This document shows, one piece after another, positions 52,839 to 62,409 of a stretch of DNA of 64,000 nt. This stretch comes from Microbacterium sp. LWO13-1.2. GTDB lineage: Bacteria; Actinomycetota; Actinomycetes; Actinomycetales; Microbacteriaceae. Position numbers and translations under genes: made by a program. Under the pieces are notes generated by a model. That model had not been told where the DNA came from and made no database searches. It saw nothing but the letters and a program-made list of their open reading frames with translations. The stretch is from assembly GCF_038397725.1 (NCBI RefSeq), contig NZ_CP151634.1, forward strand, positions 3,534,001-3,598,000, written 5' to 3'. Position 1 is the first letter of the stretch, and each line of letters starts with the position of its first letter.

Positions 52839-54034
52839 CTGCGAACGTCGGACCCCGGAACGGTGATGAACGCGGAGGATGACCCCATCGTTCCCTCGGC
52901 GCCCTCGACGTTGAACATCGCACCCTGCATCAGCGCGTGGGTGCTGACTTCGCTGACACCGGCGACATTCGCGTTGATGAAGTACTGCCCCCGGCCGATC
53001 TGAAGACTCGCGATCCGCAGATCCACCGTCGTCTCGCCGTCGATCGGCTCCAGCTCGCGGCCCAGGAGCTCGGTGTTCGATGCGAGCACCATGTGCCCGA
53101 AGGGCGTGTCGATGCTGAAACCGACATCCCATCGGTCGAAGCGATGATCGGCGGCGACGTGCACACGGATCGTCATCGGCTCCCCCGACACGATCGTGTC
53201 GGCAAGCTCGTCTCGGGAGTCGAGGAGCTCGACCTTCGTGACGCGGATCGGCTGGGCGTCCGACGCACCGCCCGACGCGCGTCGCCGCAGTTCGAGGGAC
53301 TCGCGCAGAACACGAATCGCATCGTTCGTGTCGCCGTCGTGAATCACGCGCCCCGAGCTCAGCACGATGCCACGATCGCAGAGCTCGGCCACCTGCTGGG
53401 CCGAATGGCTCACGAGGACGATGGTCCGTCCTTCCGCACGGAACTGCGAGATGCGGTCCATGCACTTGCGCTGGAACGTCTCGTCGCCGACGGCGAGCAC
53501 CTCATCGACGAGCAGCAGGTCGGGGTCGGTGTGGACCGCGACGGCGAATGCCAGGCGGACGTACATCCCCGACGAGTAGAACTTGACCGCCGTGTCGATG
53601 AACGAACCGATTCCACTGAACTCGACGATGTCGTCGAACTGCCGGTCGGTCTCAGCGCGAGAAAGACCCAGGATGGATGCGTTGAGATAGACGTTCTCGC
53701 GGCCGCTGAGGTCAGGATGGAACCCGGCGCCGAGCTCGAGCAGCGCAGCCATGCGACCTCGGGTCTGCACGGTGCCCGTGGTCGGCGAGATGATGCCGCC
53801 AATGAGCTTCAACAGCGTCGACTTGCCCGATCCGTTGGCACCGAGCAGACCGACGGTCGTGCCCGCCTGGATCTGCATGGTCACATCGTCGACCGCGACG
53901 AAGTCCTCGCGGAAGTCCTTGCCCAGTCGACCCAGGTGGACGATCCGGTCCTTGAGGCTGTTGTCCTTGCGGACCGTGAACTGCTTGGTCACCGAATCGA
54001 GACGGATGATGTCCGGTCCTTGGATGGTCGTCAT
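52835..54034 (-). CDS. wzt: Polysaccharide ABC exporter ATPase with C-terminal carbohydrate domain (Wzt type)
   Basis: A 399-residue protein. ABC domain at about 10-245: Walker A GANGSGKST, signature FYSSGMYVRLAFAVAV, Walker B LLLVDEVLAVGD, switch VLVSHSAQQV. After a linker (about 250-270), residues about 275-395 form a beta-sandwich of the Wzt C-terminal type (VTKVELLDSRDELADTIVSGEP, then GFSIDTPFGHMVLASNT), which in O-antigen exporters recognises the finished, capped chain. The ATG overlaps the wzm stop by 1 base. Fourth gene of the rgpF-rgpF-wzm-wzt operon. Confidence 0.93.
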   Translation of the reverse strand: MTTIQGPDIIRLDSVTKQFTVRKDNSLKDRIVHLGRLGKDFREDFVAVDDVTMQIQAGTTVGLLGANGSGKSTLLKLIGGIISPTTGTVQTRGRMAALLELGAGFHPDLSGRENVYLNASILGLSRAETDRQFDDIVEFSGIGSFIDTAVKFYSSGMYVRLAFAVAVHTDPDLLLVDEVLAVGDETFQRKCMDRISQFRAEGRTIVLVSHSAQQVAELCDRGIVLSSGRVIHDGDTNDAIRVLRESLELRRRASGGASDAQPIRVTKVELLDSRDELADTIVSGEPMTIRVHVAADHRFDRWDVGFSIDTPFGHMVLASNTELLGRELEPIDGETTVDLRIASLQIGRGQYFINANVAGVSEVSTHALMQGAMFNVEGAEGTMGSSSAFITVPGSDVRS

Positions 54035-54948
54035 CACAGCTCCTGTGCGAAGTTGCCCTGGACGCGCACGAACACGCGATGCGCTATCCAGAGAAGGGCG
54101 AGGCCGATGATCGTGGCTATCAGCATGCGCAGGCCGAGGTTGGCCGGGTAGTCGGCGTCTGTCCCTGCGCCCCAGAAGGCACGATGGAATCCGAGGACGG
54201 CGATCGTCAGCGGGTTCGCCGCATAGATCTCGATGAACCATTCCGGAAGCGAGAAGCGGAAGAGGACGTCCTTCACCATCGACCAGGAATAGACGATGGG
54301 AGACGCCCACATGGCGAGCATGAGTACGACCTCGGTGAGGTACTGCATGTCACGCAGGTACACGTTGGCTGCGGAGAGCAGCAATCCGAAGGCGAGACCG
54401 TATACGCCGATGAGGAGCAGCGACGGGAAGAACCACAGCATCTGCGCAGGTTCCGGCAGGGCGCCGAAAAGGATCGCCGCGATCAACAGCACACCGAGCT
54501 GCACCGCACCCATGAATCCCGCAGCGCCGATGCTCGCCAGGGGGAAGACTTCACGGGGCAGGTAGATCTTCTTCACCAGGGCCGCGTTGTTCAGGATCGA
54601 CCCCGTGGACCCGGCGATCATGTCGTTGAAGAAGACGTACAGCGTCAGGCCGGAGAACAGGTAGATCGCGAAGTCCGGGATGCCCTCGGCCGCGCGCAGG
54701 AACTGGCCGAGGACGACGTAGTACATCAGGAACTGGATCAGGGGCCGGATGACGGTCCAGAGGAAGCCCAGGAAGCTGTCGCGATACCGAGCCTGCAGGT
54801 CGCGGCGGATGAGAAGGCTCAGCAGCTCTCGGCGCGAGACCAGTTCACGGAGCTTTCCTCCGCGTACACGGAGTCCGCGTGTGTCGATCGTCGAGAACGG
54901 CTCGCTCTCGAGCCGTTCAAATCGTTCCAAGGTATCCAAGGCTCTCAC
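54034..54948 (-). CDS. wzm: Polysaccharide ABC exporter permease (Wzm type)
   Basis: A 304-residue ABC-2 permease with six membrane helices. A cytosolic N-terminus (about 1-55) is followed by the standard LLIRRDLQARYRDSFLGFLWTVIRPLIQFLMYYVVLG. Further landmarks are FSGLTLYVFFNDMIAGSTGSILNNAALVKKIYLPREVFPL and the last-helix region NPLTIAVLGFHRAFWG. These are typical of rhamnan and O-polysaccharide exporters. Start GTG at 54948 with a loose GGAAG site. It lies 46 bases after the first rgpF-like gene and overlaps wzt by 1 base. Confidence 0.93.
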   Translation of the reverse strand: MRALDTLERFERLESEPFSTIDTRGLRVRGGKLRELVSRRELLSLLIRRDLQARYRDSFLGFLWTVIRPLIQFLMYYVVLGQFLRAAEGIPDFAIYLFSGLTLYVFFNDMIAGSTGSILNNAALVKKIYLPREVFPLASIGAAGFMGAVQLGVLLIAAILFGALPEPAQMLWFFPSLLLIGVYGLAFGLLLSAANVYLRDMQYLTEVVLMLAMWASPIVYSWSMVKDVLFRFSLPEWFIEIYAANPLTIAVLGFHRAFWGAGTDADYPANLGLRMLIATIIGLALLWIAHRVFVRVQGNFAQEL

Positions 54949-54994
54949 TCACACTTCCGCGAATCCGCTGCCGTCGTCTTCATCCCGATGCGTA

Positions 54995-56917
54995 TCAGCG
55001 ACCGAAGACGCGACGAATCGTCGCTCCGGGACGCCGCACCGTCCGGGCCACTTTGCCCACGATGCTGTTCGACGCCATGATCCCGCGCACCCGCGCACCC
55101 GTTCCGGGAAAGTTGATGCGCATGTACATTCTTGCAAAGTCTGACGCCGACCCCGTACCGACGAAGCCCGCGCGCCGCAGCAACTCGATCTGCTCGTAGG
55201 CGTACCCCGGCGTCGTGACCGCCATCTCGTCGAGCTTGAATTCCAACGCGGTATGGCTGATCGCCATGTACTCCGTCGTGCTCACCGTGCGCACGTGGTA
55301 TCCGAGCTCGCCTGCGGCGTACGCGGGCATCCGCTCGAGAATGTGCGCGAGGCCGCCGTCGCGATACGCCTCGGCGCCGCCGAACTGCTCGTACGACCAC
55401 TCGTGCTCCACGAGAACCCGCAGCGCCTGGGGACGGGCGATGTACATGGAGCCGAAGGGTGCGAGCGGCGAGATGTCATCGAGAGGGACATGGATGCCGA
55501 GCTCCGCCGACATCTTCTCCGCACCCTCCTTGTTCACCGACCATCCCCTGCCCAGCGTCGGATAGCCGATGTGGATCATCGGAGGAAAGACGAGGCCGAG
55601 ACCCGGCTCCCGCTGGAAGAGTGCCACGAGGTTCGCTGTGTACCCGGGACTGTTCAGCAGGTTGTCGAACTGCTGCTCCTTGAAGTGACGACCGACGTTG
55701 AAGCCGTCCTGAGGCGTCTTCTTGGAATGGATCTTCACGACCAGATCGTAGTCATCCGAGAGCAGAACGTCCCGGCATTCGATGAGGAAGGCGCTCTGGT
55801 CCCGCCCGTCGTTCGATGGCAGAACGCGAATGTCGACCGTGCCCTGTCGCGGACCCCGGTGCTCGATCACCGCACGGATCTGTGCGGCCCGATCGGCATC
55901 CGGTGTCGTGACGACCAGGTCGTAGGCGCTGGGAAGCGTATCGGCCCGATCGAGCATCTCGTCCGTCATCTCGACGTAGAAGATGTGTGCCATCACGACG
56001 GTCCGAAGCGGTCGATCCGGGTCGTACGACACATCGACGTCCGGAAGCACCTCGAGCATCGACGCATCGGTGTTCAGATCCTTCGGCGCGATCGTATGCG
56101 CCGCGTTCTGCCAGAACAGGTCCATGGGGTACCCGTACCGCTCCGCGGCTTCGAGCGTCCAGCGGCCGACGACCGCATGCCGATCCAGGTATGGCGGCCA
56201 CTGCATGAACGGGCGGCGCTTGAGGAGAGGACAGCCGGCGTCGAGCAGCGCTTCCGCGCGATAGAGCGACGGGTTCTTCGTCCCGATCTCGGCGGAGGGG
56301 TAGGCGACGTCATGCGTGAATCCACGCTCCGCGAAATGCTCCGTGAAGATCGTCTCGTGCTTCAGCACCGCATCGAAATACGACGGCATCTCCGGCAGAT
56401 CACGCCAATACTGCACCCACGCATCCGACAGGAACATCTCCCGCCGCACCGCGATCCAGAACGACTGCAGGTGATACGGAAGAACACCCTTCCCGGTGAA
56501 CGGATTCGGCACCTCACGCGCGTGATCCGTCATCCCCCAGAAATCCGTCGACCGCTCACCCATCCGCTCGAACACCGGACCATACGGACGCACCGGCCCG
56601 AACCACGTGTCATTCGTCAGCAGAACCTCATCGAACTCCGCGATCCGCGCACCCACATGATCCAACGCATCCTTGTGCGCCCAGATATCGAACCCGGAGT
56701 TCTCCCGAACCAGCACCTCATCCGAGACCGACTCGAGCGCAACCCGACCCGCATCCGACAACGCACCGTTCACGACCACCAGAACATGCGCCGCATGCTC
56801 ACGAAGACCCGCCAACGCGAACGGAACATAATCGTCCACATCCCCACGCCGGTCATAGACCACGTACACCACAAGCCGACGACCACCAACCGGAAAAACA
56901 CCCGGCACCCGACTCAT
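54995..56917 (-). CDS. Rhamnan synthesis F-family glycosyltransferase, copy 1
   Basis: A 640-residue protein of the RgpF family (PF05045 type), which assembles rhamnose or deoxysugar backbones before export. Landmarks: VYVVYDRRGDVDDYVPFALAGL, NSGFDIWAHKDAL, LLTNDTWFGP, then in the second half HSKKTPQDGFNVGRHFKEQQ and FPPMIHIGYPTLGRGW. Residues 1-209 are encoded by a DNA block identical to that in copy 2; the rest has clearly diverged. The ATG overlaps the copy-2 stop by 4 bases. It is followed by wzm and wzt. The shared block uses T/G-ending codons, unlike the C-ending codons after it. Confidence 0.88.
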   Translation of the reverse strand: MSRVPGVFPVGGRRLVVYVVYDRRGDVDDYVPFALAGLREHAAHVLVVVNGALSDAGRVALESVSDEVLVRENSGFDIWAHKDALDHVGARIAEFDEVLLTNDTWFGPVRPYGPVFERMGERSTDFWGMTDHAREVPNPFTGKGVLPYHLQSFWIAVRREMFLSDAWVQYWRDLPEMPSYFDAVLKHETIFTEHFAERGFTHDVAYPSAEIGTKNPSLYRAEALLDAGCPLLKRRPFMQWPPYLDRHAVVGRWTLEAAERYGYPMDLFWQNAAHTIAPKDLNTDASMLEVLPDVDVSYDPDRPLRTVVMAHIFYVEMTDEMLDRADTLPSAYDLVVTTPDADRAAQIRAVIEHRGPRQGTVDIRVLPSNDGRDQSAFLIECRDVLLSDDYDLVVKIHSKKTPQDGFNVGRHFKEQQFDNLLNSPGYTANLVALFQREPGLGLVFPPMIHIGYPTLGRGWSVNKEGAEKMSAELGIHVPLDDISPLAPFGSMYIARPQALRVLVEHEWSYEQFGGAEAYRDGGLAHILERMPAYAAGELGYHVRTVSTTEYMAISHTALEFKLDEMAVTTPGYAYEQIELLRRAGFVGTGSASDFARMYMRINFPGTGARVRGIMASNSIVGKVARTVRRPGATIRRVFGR

Positions 56918-56918
56918 G
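56289..56918 (-). repeat. 630-bp perfect direct repeat, copy 1
   Basis: Identical base for base, by reading, to 58220-58849 (offset 1931). In gene sense it begins one base before the start codon and ends after codon 209. The first differing bases are 56288 (C against G) and 56919 (A against C). Codon use inside is rich in GGT, GTT, CGT, GAT, GCG and CCG, whereas neighbours prefer GGC, GTC, CGC, GAC and GCC. Confidence 0.95.
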
Positions 56919-58848
56919 ACCGCGCCCCCTTCACTGCACCGATCAGGAGCTTTTGCGCTCCTCTGGCTGCTCCTACCGCGCGTCGGAGAATACTCGTCAC
57001 CGGACGGACCACCGGACGAACGCGCTCCACAAGAGCAGGATGGTTCAGGTTCAAGTACATGCGCAGCATCGCCACCGCGCCTCCCTTGCCGATCCAGCCG
57101 GCCCGATGCAGGAACTGGATCTGCTCGATCGGATATCCCGGCGTGGTCGATGCCAGCTGGTCGAGCTTGTACTCCATCGAGACATGACTGATCCCGGCAT
57201 GTTCGAGGCTCATCACCGTCCTGGCATGGAAGCCGTCCTCGCCGGCGCCGTACACGACGAGACGCTCCAGTACTCGGGCGAGGTCCGCCTTGCGTCTCTT
57301 CGACGGCTTGTCGAAGTCTTCGACCCGCCAGTCGGGCCGCGTCAGCGGCGCGAGCGCAGCGGGGCGGCAGATCCACATCCCACCCAACGGCGCGAGCGGG
57401 GAGACGCCGTCGAACGGCACCCGGATTCCGAGCTGCGCAGCGACCTCCTTCGCCCGCGGAAGGTAGTAGGCCCAGCCCTTGCCCGGCGTGGCGTATCCCA
57501 CGTGGATCATCGGCGGCATCACGATGCCGAGCCCGGGCTCGCGCTGGAAGAGCGCGAGCACGTTGGCGAAATAGCCAGGGCTCCCGAGCAGATTGTCCAC
57601 CTGGTGGCGCCGGAAATAGCGAATGGCGTTGGCGGATCGGTTCTTCGGCCTTCGGGTATGAACCTTCACGATGAGATCGAAGTCTCCGCTGACGAGGACG
57701 TCCCGCATCCCTACGAAGAACGCGCTCATGTCCCGTCCGCGCGCGGGCACGACGCGTACCTCGCTCGCCGCACGATCCCCGGTTCCTTGCTCGGCCAGGC
57801 GCTGTGTGATCGTCGCCGCATCCTCGTCCGTCGTGGTCGTCACGAAGAGTGTGTGGGATTGCCCGATGTCGTCGGTCGACGACAGGAGTTCATCGAGGTC
57901 TCTTGCGTGCGGAACGTGCGCGATCACGGCGATGCGATACGGCCGCTCGGGGTCGTAGGAGACGTCGACGTCCGGCAGGACCTCCATCATTCCGGCATCG
58001 GCGTTGAGGACCTTCGGCGCCACGTTGCGCGCGAGATTCTGCCAGAGCACCGGCATCGGATAGCCGTAGTCCTCCACGTCGCGCAGGACCCGTCGACCGA
58101 TGACCGCGTGCCGATCGAGGTAGGGCGGATAGTGGAAGAACTGCCGCCGTTTCAGAAGGGGGCAGTCATCACGCAGAAGCAGATCCGCGTTGAAGAGCGC
58201 CGGGTGATCCGTCGGGTAGTCGGCGGAGGGGTAGGCGACGTCATGCGTGAATCCACGCTCCGCGAAATGCTCCGTGAAGATCGTCTCGTGCTTCAGCACC
58301 GCATCGAAATACGACGGCATCTCCGGCAGATCACGCCAATACTGCACCCACGCATCCGACAGGAACATCTCCCGCCGCACCGCGATCCAGAACGACTGCA
58401 GGTGATACGGAAGAACACCCTTCCCGGTGAACGGATTCGGCACCTCACGCGCGTGATCCGTCATCCCCCAGAAATCCGTCGACCGCTCACCCATCCGCTC
58501 GAACACCGGACCATACGGACGCACCGGCCCGAACCACGTGTCATTCGTCAGCAGAACCTCATCGAACTCCGCGATCCGCGCACCCACATGATCCAACGCA
58601 TCCTTGTGCGCCCAGATATCGAACCCGGAGTTCTCCCGAACCAGCACCTCATCCGAGACCGACTCGAGCGCAACCCGACCCGCATCCGACAACGCACCGT
58701 TCACGACCACCAGAACATGCGCCGCATGCTCACGAAGACCCGCCAACGCGAACGGAACATAATCGTCCACATCCCCACGCCGGTCATAGACCACGTACAC
58801 CACAAGCCGACGACCACCAACCGGAAAAACACCCGGCACCCGACTCAT
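56914..58848 (-). CDS. Rhamnan synthesis F-family glycosyltransferase, copy 2
   Basis: A 644-residue paralogue of the next gene. The first 209 residues are encoded by the 630-bp perfect repeat. The second part keeps the family landmarks (VDVSYDPERP, VKVHTRRPKNRSANAIRYFRRHQ, MPPMIHVGYATPGKGW) but differs throughout from copy 1, and the last about 60 residues are basic. I start it at the ATG where the repeat begins (58848); an ATG three codons upstream (58857) is in frame but outside the repeat. A weak GGAG lies about 25 bases upstream. It is first in rgpF-rgpF-wzm-wzt. TAGGAT at 58943-58938 is a candidate -10. Confidence 0.88.
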   Translation of the reverse strand: MSRVPGVFPVGGRRLVVYVVYDRRGDVDDYVPFALAGLREHAAHVLVVVNGALSDAGRVALESVSDEVLVRENSGFDIWAHKDALDHVGARIAEFDEVLLTNDTWFGPVRPYGPVFERMGERSTDFWGMTDHAREVPNPFTGKGVLPYHLQSFWIAVRREMFLSDAWVQYWRDLPEMPSYFDAVLKHETIFTEHFAERGFTHDVAYPSADYPTDHPALFNADLLLRDDCPLLKRRQFFHYPPYLDRHAVIGRRVLRDVEDYGYPMPVLWQNLARNVAPKVLNADAGMMEVLPDVDVSYDPERPYRIAVIAHVPHARDLDELLSSTDDIGQSHTLFVTTTTDEDAATITQRLAEQGTGDRAASEVRVVPARGRDMSAFFVGMRDVLVSGDFDLIVKVHTRRPKNRSANAIRYFRRHQVDNLLGSPGYFANVLALFQREPGLGIVMPPMIHVGYATPGKGWAYYLPRAKEVAAQLGIRVPFDGVSPLAPLGGMWICRPAALAPLTRPDWRVEDFDKPSKRRKADLARVLERLVVYGAGEDGFHARTVMSLEHAGISHVSMEYKLDQLASTTPGYPIEQIQFLHRAGWIGKGGAVAMLRMYLNLNHPALVERVRPVVRPVTSILRRAVGAARGAQKLLIGAVKGARS

Positions 58849-58849
58849 G
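58220..58849 (-). repeat. 630-bp perfect direct repeat, copy 2
   Basis: Second copy of the block at 56289-56918, covering codons 1-209 of the upstream paralogue. The boundary lies one base outside the ATG, so the identity is tied to coding sequence and not to a promoter. Confidence 0.95.
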
Positions 58850-58937
58850 CTTGTCATACTTCTGCGACTCTCCAGCAGCTCTTCGGCGATTGACCACGGT
58901 GATCAGGCCACGGGATCGACCTTGCGAACCGCAGCCA

Positions 58938-58943
58938 ATCCTA
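58938..58943 (-). promoter_or_regulatory. Candidate -10 box of the rgpF-wzm-wzt operon
   Basis: TAGGAT on the minus strand in the 107-bp gap after rmlA; leader about 80 bases. No clear -35. Confidence 0.35.
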
Positions 58944-58955
58944 AACCGCGTGCGG

Positions 58956-59825
58956 TCATCGTCCCTGGGCGAGCGCCTTGAGCAAGTACTCCCCGTAGCC
59001 GCTCTTGATGAGGGGCTCTGCGCGCTCGCGCAGCTCGTCGTCGGTGAGGAATCCCATGCGCCAGGCGACTTCTTCGGGGCAGCCGATGGAGAGCCCCTGG
59101 CGCTTCTCGACCGTGCGGATGAAGTCGGTGGCCTCTGCGAGCGAATCGAATGTTCCGGTGTCCAGCCACGCGGTTCCGCGGGTCAGGAGCTGCACCTTGA
59201 GCTTTCCCCGGTCGAGGTACACGCGGTTGACATCCGTGATCTCGAGCTCGCCACGAGGGGACGGCTTGAGCGCCTTCGCGATCTCGATGACGTCGTTGTC
59301 GTAGAAGTACAGTCCGGGGACCGCGTAGTTGCTCTTCGGCTTGACCGGCTTCTCCTCGAGGGAGACGACTCGGCCGTCCTCGCCGAACTCGACGACGCCG
59401 TATGCGGTCGCGTCGTCGACCCAGTAGCCGAACACAACTCCCCCGTCGAGTTCGTTGTACTGGCGCAGCTGTGTGCCCATCCCCTGCCCGTAGAAGATGT
59501 TGTCGCCCAGCACGAGGGCCGCGGATTCGGACCCGATGTGCTCCTCGCCGAGGACGAAGGCCTGTGCGAGCCCATCGGGTGACGGCTGGGTCTTGTAGGT
59601 GATGGAGACCCCGAACTGCGAACCGTCTCCGAGGAGGCGATGGAACGACTCCGCGTCGTGGGGGGTCGTGATCATCAGGATGTCGCGGATGCCCGCGAGG
59701 ATGAGTGTCGACAGTGGGTAGTAGATCATCGGCTTGTCGTACACCGGGACCAGCTGCTTGGAGACGCCGAGGGTGATCGGGTGCAGCCGGGATCCAGTCC
59801 CACCGGCGAGAATGATTCCGCGCAT
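58956..59825 (-). CDS. rmlA: Glucose-1-phosphate thymidylyltransferase
   Basis: A 289-residue enzyme making dTDP-glucose from glucose-1-phosphate and dTTP, the first step to dTDP-rhamnose. The nucleotide site is [41 protein letters not shown]; others are [13 protein letters not shown], the [21 protein letters not shown] region, and [17 protein letters not shown]. Length and motifs are those of the RmlA/RffH short form. The ATG at 59825 has GGGGAG about 10 bases upstream. It is divergent from rmlB across 78 bases. Confidence 0.96.
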   Translation of the reverse strand: MRGIILAGGTGSRLHPITLGVSKQLVPVYDKPMIYYPLSTLILAGIRDILMITTPHDAESFHRLLGDGSQFGVSITYKTQPSPDGLAQAFVLGEEHIGSESAALVLGDNIFYGQGMGTQLRQYNELDGGVVFGYWVDDATAYGVVEFGEDGRVVSLEEKPVKPKSNYAVPGLYFYDNDVIEIAKALKPSPRGELEITDVNRVYLDRGKLKVQLLTRGTAWLDTGTFDSLAEATDFIRTVEKRQGLSIGCPEEVAWRMGFLTDDELRERAEPLIKSGYGEYLLKALAQGR

Positions 59826-59831
59826 GGGTAA

Positions 59832-60901
<1,070 letters not shown>

Positions 60902-60902
<1 letters not shown>

Positions 60903-62317
60903 TGACGGAGTTCGGCAAGTCGCTCACGATCACCGAGACGCCCATCCCCGGTCTCCTCGTCGCAGAACTCCCCGTCCACGGCGACTCCCGCGGCTGGTTC
61001 AAGGAGAACTGGCAGCGCGAGAAGATGGTGGCTGCAGGACTCCCCGATTTCGGACCTGTGCAGAACAACGTGTCCTTCAACGACGCGATCGGCACTACGC
61101 GCGGCATTCACGCCGAGCCCTGGGACAAATGGGTGTCGGTCGCGACCGGCCGTATCTTCGGCGCGTGGGTCGACCTGCGCGAAGGTCCGTCGTTCGGCAC
61201 GGTGTTCACGACGGAGATCGATCCCTCCCGCGCGATCTTCGTGCCGCGCGGCGTCGGCAACTCTTATCAGACCCTCGCAGCCGACACGGCGTACGCGTAC
61301 CTCGTCAACGACCACTGGTCTGCCGACGCCGACTACTCGTTCCTGAATCTGGCTGACGAGACCGTCTCGATCCCGTGGCCCATCCCGCTCTCCGAGGTCG
61401 AGATCTCCCCCAAGGACCTCGCGCACCCGCGTCTCGCGGACGTCAGCCCGATCGCCCCGAAGAAGACGTTGATCGTCGGTGCCAACGGTCAGCTCGGCCT
61501 GGCCCTGCGCCGACTTCTCGGAGACGCGGCGCGATTCGAGTACGCCGGTCGCGATTCGCTCGATCTCACGGATCCCGCCTTCGCCTCGTCACGTCGCTGG
61601 CGGGACTACGACACGATCATCAACGCCGCGGCCTACACCGCGGTCGACGTCGCAGAGACAGCGGCTGGGCGCGCGGACGCGTGGGCCGCGAACGTCACCG
61701 GTGTCGCTGCGATCGCGCGCGTCGCCACCGAGAACGCCATCACGCTCGTCCATGTCTCCAGCGACTACGTCTTCGACGGGACCAAGGCCGGCGAGTACAC
61801 CGAAGAGGACGCCATTCGTCCGCTCGGCGTCTACGGCCAGACCAAGGCCGCGGGCGACGCAATCGTCAGCACCGTGCCCCGGCACTACATCGTCCGCACT
61901 TCATGGGTCATCGGAGAGGGCAAGAACTTCGTCCGCGTCATGGCTTCCCTGGCGGAGAAGGGTGTGTCGCCGAGTGTCGTCGACGATCAGGTCGGCCGCC
62001 TGAGCTTCGCTGACGAGATCGCTGCGGGCGTCCGCCACCTCGTCGAGAGCCGAGCGCCGTTCGGCACGTACAACCTCACCGGCTCCGGCGACGCGATGTC
62101 GTGGGCGGACATCGCCCGGTCGATCTTCGAAAGCACCGGACATGACCCTGCCCGCGTGACCGGCGTCTCGACTGCCGACTATTTCGCCGGTGCGACCGCC
62201 CCGGTCTCGCCCCGGCCCGGCAACAGCCGGCTCGACCTGCAGAAGATCCGCGAGAGCGGATTCACGCCGACCGACCACCGCGAGTCGCTCCAGCGCTACC
62301 TGACGAATCCGGGCTGA
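60902..62317 (+). CDS. Fused dTDP-4-keto-rhamnose 3,5-epimerase and reductase (RmlC-RmlD)
   Basis: A 471-residue fusion carrying the last two steps of dTDP-L-rhamnose synthesis. Residues 1-185 form the RmlC-type cupin: [12 protein letters not shown], the catalytic His70 in [11 protein letters not shown], and [13 protein letters not shown], where the usual second histidine (GFAHGF) is missing. Residues 186-471 form Rml[33 protein letters not shown], and the catalytic Tyr/Lys in YGQTKAAGD. Such fusions are known in actinobacteria. Start ATG overlaps the rmlB stop by 1 base. Confidence 0.93.
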
Positions 62318-62349
62318 TCGCCCACCGCGTCATGCCGACGCAGCCGCAG

Positions 62350-62389
62350 AGAAAGGCGGTCCCCCTCGTGCGAGGGGGACCGCCTTTCT
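62350..62389. terminator. Strong rho-independent terminator after rmlC-rmlD
   Basis: AGAAAGGCGGTCCCCCTCG (62350-62368) pairs with 62371-62389; the stem is followed on the plus strand by TTTC. The first and last bases supply A- and T-rich flanks in both directions, so it can also end the convergent surface-protein gene. Confidence 0.85.
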
Positions 62390-62409
62390 TTCGCACCGAT
62401 TGCGGAGTG

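Noticed and set aside
56953..58893. 646-codon plus-strand frame antisense to the rgpF-like genes, with its own internal repeat
   Set aside because: The repetition only reflects the 630-bp DNA repeat. No start signal or domain.
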